14,496 nucleotides of DNA from Nitrospinota bacterium (GTDB lineage: Bacteria; Nitrospinota_A; UBA7883; JADGGD01): NCBI GenBank assembly GCA_015229165.1, contig JADGCD010000033.1, forward strand, positions 619 through 15,114, given 5' to 3'. The translations under genes were made by a program, and so were the position numbers. This document shows, one piece after another, positions 12,428-14,496 of the stretch (positions are counted from its first letter, which is position 1; every line of letters begins with the position of its first letter). Under the pieces are notes generated by a model, which saw only the letters and a program-made list of their open reading frames with translations, was not told the DNA's origin and ran no database searches.

Positions 12428-14431
12428 ATGAACGAAATCGGCGAATTCTCCCTGCTGCTCGCGCTGGGCGCCAGCCTCTACGCCATCGTCACCCCGGTGA
12501 TCGGCGACCGGACCGGCTCGGCGGCCATGGTCAAAAGCGGCGAACACGCCCTGCTGGCGGTCTTCGGGTTGCTGTCGCTGGCCTCGGCCTGCCTACTCTA
12601 CGCCCTCTTCGCCAACGACTTCTCGCTGGACTATGTCTACAGCTACACTAACCGGGACCTGCATCCGGTCTACCGGCTGACCGCCTTCTGGGCGGGGCAG
12701 AAGGGATCGCTTCTCCTGTGGGGATGGATGCTCGCCTTCTTCGGCGCAGTGGTGATCCTCCAGAACCGGGAGATGAACCGCGCGCTGATGCCCTACGTCA
12801 CCAGCGTCATCGCGGCGACCCTGGCCCTCTTCGGGTTCCTGTGCGTCTTCGCCACGCCGGTCTTCGAGCGGATGCCGATGCTCCCCGACGACGGTTACGG
12901 CCTCAACCCGATGCTGGAGAATCCGGGGATGATCTTCCATCCCCCCACCCTCTACGTCGGGTTCGTCGCCTTCACCATCCCCTTCGCTTTCGCGCTGGCC
13001 GCGCTCATCCAGCGCCAGCTCGGCGACAGCTGGATCCGGACCACCCGCCGGTGGACCATCTTCGCCTGGCTCTTCCTGACCATCGGCAACATCCTGGGCG
13101 CCAACTGGGCCTACGTGGAGTTGGGATGGGGGGGCTACTGGGCGTGGGACCCGGTGGAGAACGCCTCGTTCATGCCGTGGCTCACCGGCACCGCCTACCT
13201 CCACTCGGTGATGATCCAGGAGAAAAAGGACATGCTCAGGACCTGGAACATGGTCCTGGTGACGCTGACCTTCCTGCTGACCATCTTCGGCACCTTCATC
13301 ACCCGCTCCGGGCTCATCAGCTCGGTCCATTCTTTCGGCGAGTCGACGGTGGGGGTCTACTTTGGCGTCTTCCTTATCGTCACGATCCTCGTGGCGACGT
13401 ACTACATCGTCACTCGGCTGGCGTTGTTGAAATCCCCCTACCGGCTCGACTCGATGCTGTCGCGGGAGGCGTCGTTCCTCTTCAACAACCTGATTCTCAT
13501 CGGGGCCGCTTTCACCGTCTTCTGGGGCACCCTCTTCCCGATGATCTCCGAGCTGATCCGGGGAGAGAAAATCACCGTCGGCCCCCCCTTCTTCAACCAG
13601 GTCATGATCCCCATCGGACTGGCGCTGCTGGCGCTGACCGGCATCTGCCCGCTCATCGCCTGGCGCAAGGCGAGCGTGGCCAACTTCAAGAAGAACTTCC
13701 TCGCCCCGGCCGCCGTCACCGTGGTCGCCGCCGTCGCCATCGGCGCCGCCGGAGTCACCGCCTTCATGCCGTGGCTTGCGTTGACGCTTTGCTCCTTCGT
13801 GGGCGCCACCATCACCATCGAAATCTGGCGCGGCGTCTCCGCCCGGGCGGCAGGCGGCAAGGAGAACTACTGGCAGGCGTTCCTCTCCCTCTTCTGGCGC
13901 AACAAGCGCCGCTACGGTGGCTATGTGGTCCACATCGGCGTCATCCTGACCTTCGTCGGCTTCACCGGCGCCGCCTTCAACCAAGAGACCGAGGCCACCC
14001 TCTTCCCCGGCGACAAGCTGACCATCGACGACTACGCCCTGACCTACTATAACTTCGAGTGGAAACGGGACGTCGAAACCAAGGAAGAGGCCACCGCCAC
14101 CCTGCTGGTCGAGCGGGACGGCGAGAAGATCGGCTGGGTCCGCCCCGAGCGGAACACCCACTACATGAAATCGATCCGGGGGGAGATGATGCCCCAGCCG
14201 ACGTCGGAAGTGGCCATCCGCACGACGTACGAGGAAGACCTCTACGTCATCTTCGCCGCGCTCAACGAAGACGGCTCGGCGACATTCAAAGTCCACATCA
14301 ACCCGCTGGTGAAATGGTTCTGGCTCGGCGGCGTGGTGATGACGTTGGGGGGGATCCTCGCCATCTGGCCCGACCGCCGCGAGCGGGAGCGGTTCATGGC
14401 GCGCCACCGGGCGGAAGCCGCCAGCGCGTAA
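12428..14431 (+). CDS. ccmF: Cytochrome c haem lyase subunit CcmF
   Basis: This 667-residue polytopic membrane protein of System I cytochrome c maturation takes haem from CcmE and attaches it to apocytochrome c in the periplasm. The tryptophan-rich WWD domain is complete at residues 233-251 ('GWGGYWAWDPVENASFMPW'). Four histidines fall where CcmF has its haem ligands: His171 ('FHPPTLYVG'), His259 ('AYLHSVM'), His301 ('SSVHSF') and His502 ('VVHIGVI'). Residues ~520-625 form a soluble periplasmic domain before the last helix and a basic tail. ATG 12428 gives the standard N-terminus (MNEIGEFSLLLALG). The in-frame GTG 12389 adds 13 unlike residues. The ribosome site GGAAAGGT (12408-12415) is 12 nt away, a rather long spacing. 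It is 79 nt after ccmE and closed by a strong terminator, so ccmG and ccmH do not follow. Confidence 0.96.
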   Translation: MNEIGEFSLLLALGASLYAIVTPVIGDRTGSAAMVKSGEHALLAVFGLLSLASACLLYALFANDFSLDYVYSYTNRDLHPVYRLTAFWAGQKGSLLLWGWMLAFFGAVVILQNREMNRALMPYVTSVIAATLALFGFLCVFATPVFERMPMLPDDGYGLNPMLENPGMIFHPPTLYVGFVAFTIPFAFALAALIQRQLGDSWIRTTRRWTIFAWLFLTIGNILGANWAYVELGWGGYWAWDPVENASFMPWLTGTAYLHSVMIQEKKDMLRTWNMVLVTLTFLLTIFGTFITRSGLISSVHSFGESTVGVYFGVFLIVTILVATYYIVTRLALLKSPYRLDSMLSREASFLFNNLILIGAAFTVFWGTLFPMISELIRGEKITVGPPFFNQVMIPIGLALLALTGICPLIAWRKASVANFKKNFLAPAAVTVVAAVAIGAAGVTAFMPWLALTLCSFVGATITIEIWRGVSARAAGGKENYWQAFLSLFWRNKRRYGGYVVHIGVILTFVGFTGAAFNQETEATLFPGDKLTIDDYALTYYNFEWKRDVETKEEATATLLVERDGEKIGWVRPERNTHYMKSIRGEMMPQPTSEVAIRTTYEEDLYVIFAALNEDGSATFKVHINPLVKWFWLGGVVMTLGGILAIWPDRRERERFMARHRAEAASA

Positions 14432-14447
14432 GCGTCACGACAAAAAG

Positions 14448-14480
14448 AAACCGCCGGGGTGGAACGACTCCGGCGGTTTT
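14448..14480 (+). terminator. Rho-independent terminator after ccmF
   Basis: Arms 14448-14460 and 14467-14479 form a 13-bp stem with one G-U pair and a 6-nt loop. An A-rich run precedes it (14442-14450) and TTTT (14477-14480) ends it, so it could work in both directions. It starts 17 nt after the ccmF stop. Confidence 0.9.
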
Positions 14481-14496
14481 CATTCCCCCCCCCATA

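Noticed and set aside
12593..14407. 604-codon frame antisense to ccmF
   Set aside because: CcmF is fully supported by the WWD domain and four histidines; the antisense product is Asp/Glu/Gly/Arg/His-rich without recognisable domains.
1..14496. Mobile element, phage, CRISPR or defence system
   Set aside because: Read on both strands, I found no transposase, integrase, direct-repeat array, tRNA-linked attachment site or defence-family motif; the genes are housekeeping or common signalling and envelope families.

Overview
The window looks like ordinary chromosomal DNA of a Gram-negative bacterium. G+C is high (by eye about two thirds), and G or C homopolymer runs of 8-9 bases are common. The Gram-negative assignment rests on two signal-peptide-bearing predicted outer-membrane barrels, System I cytochrome c maturation genes (ccmE, ccmF) and ApaG. 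A NifU-type scaffold with a BFD-like [2Fe-2S] domain and the Cys-type CcmE would fit a deltaproteobacterial/Desulfobacterota-like lineage, but that placement is inference. I saw no tRNA, rRNA, CRISPR array, insertion sequence, phage gene or defence system.

Layout. 1-523 (-): start of a PabB-like chorismate-utilising enzyme, cut by the window edge. 659-1977 (-): thpR-lepB, overlapping by ATGA. 2051-3133 (+): queF and a small outer-membrane protein, ended by a strong terminator. 3213-4368 (-): a NifU/IscU-like scaffold followed 4 nt later by peptide deformylase (def). 4369-4655: AT-richer spacer with no convincing gene. 4656-6530 (-): cytosolic PAS-PAS histidine kinase with a degenerate receiver tail. 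6608-8832 (+): amidohydrolase, then an Omp85-family barrel broken by a frameshift in a G9 tract. 8857-10963 (-): CPA2 antiporter fused to a PTS EIIA domain, followed by a PilZ protein. 11173-14431 (+): apaG, a 57-residue two-helix membrane protein, then ccmE and ccmF, closed by a strong terminator.

How the genes fit together. Most neighbours are housekeeping: folate or tryptophan precursor synthesis, protein export, RNA and tRNA modification, N-terminal processing and Fe-S assembly. The most informative point is the cytochrome c module. CcmE has a Cys-X3-Tyr haem-binding motif in place of the usual His-X3-Tyr, CcmF is complete with its four expected histidines, and no ccmH follows before the terminator. 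That matches the variant System I described in some archaea and bacteria. The other points worth a second look are the G9 frameshift in the Omp85 gene (possible phase variation or a sequencing error), the antiporter-EIIA fusion beside a c-di-GMP-binding PilZ protein, and the pseudo-receiver on the kinase. I did not find a clearly new multi-gene system.
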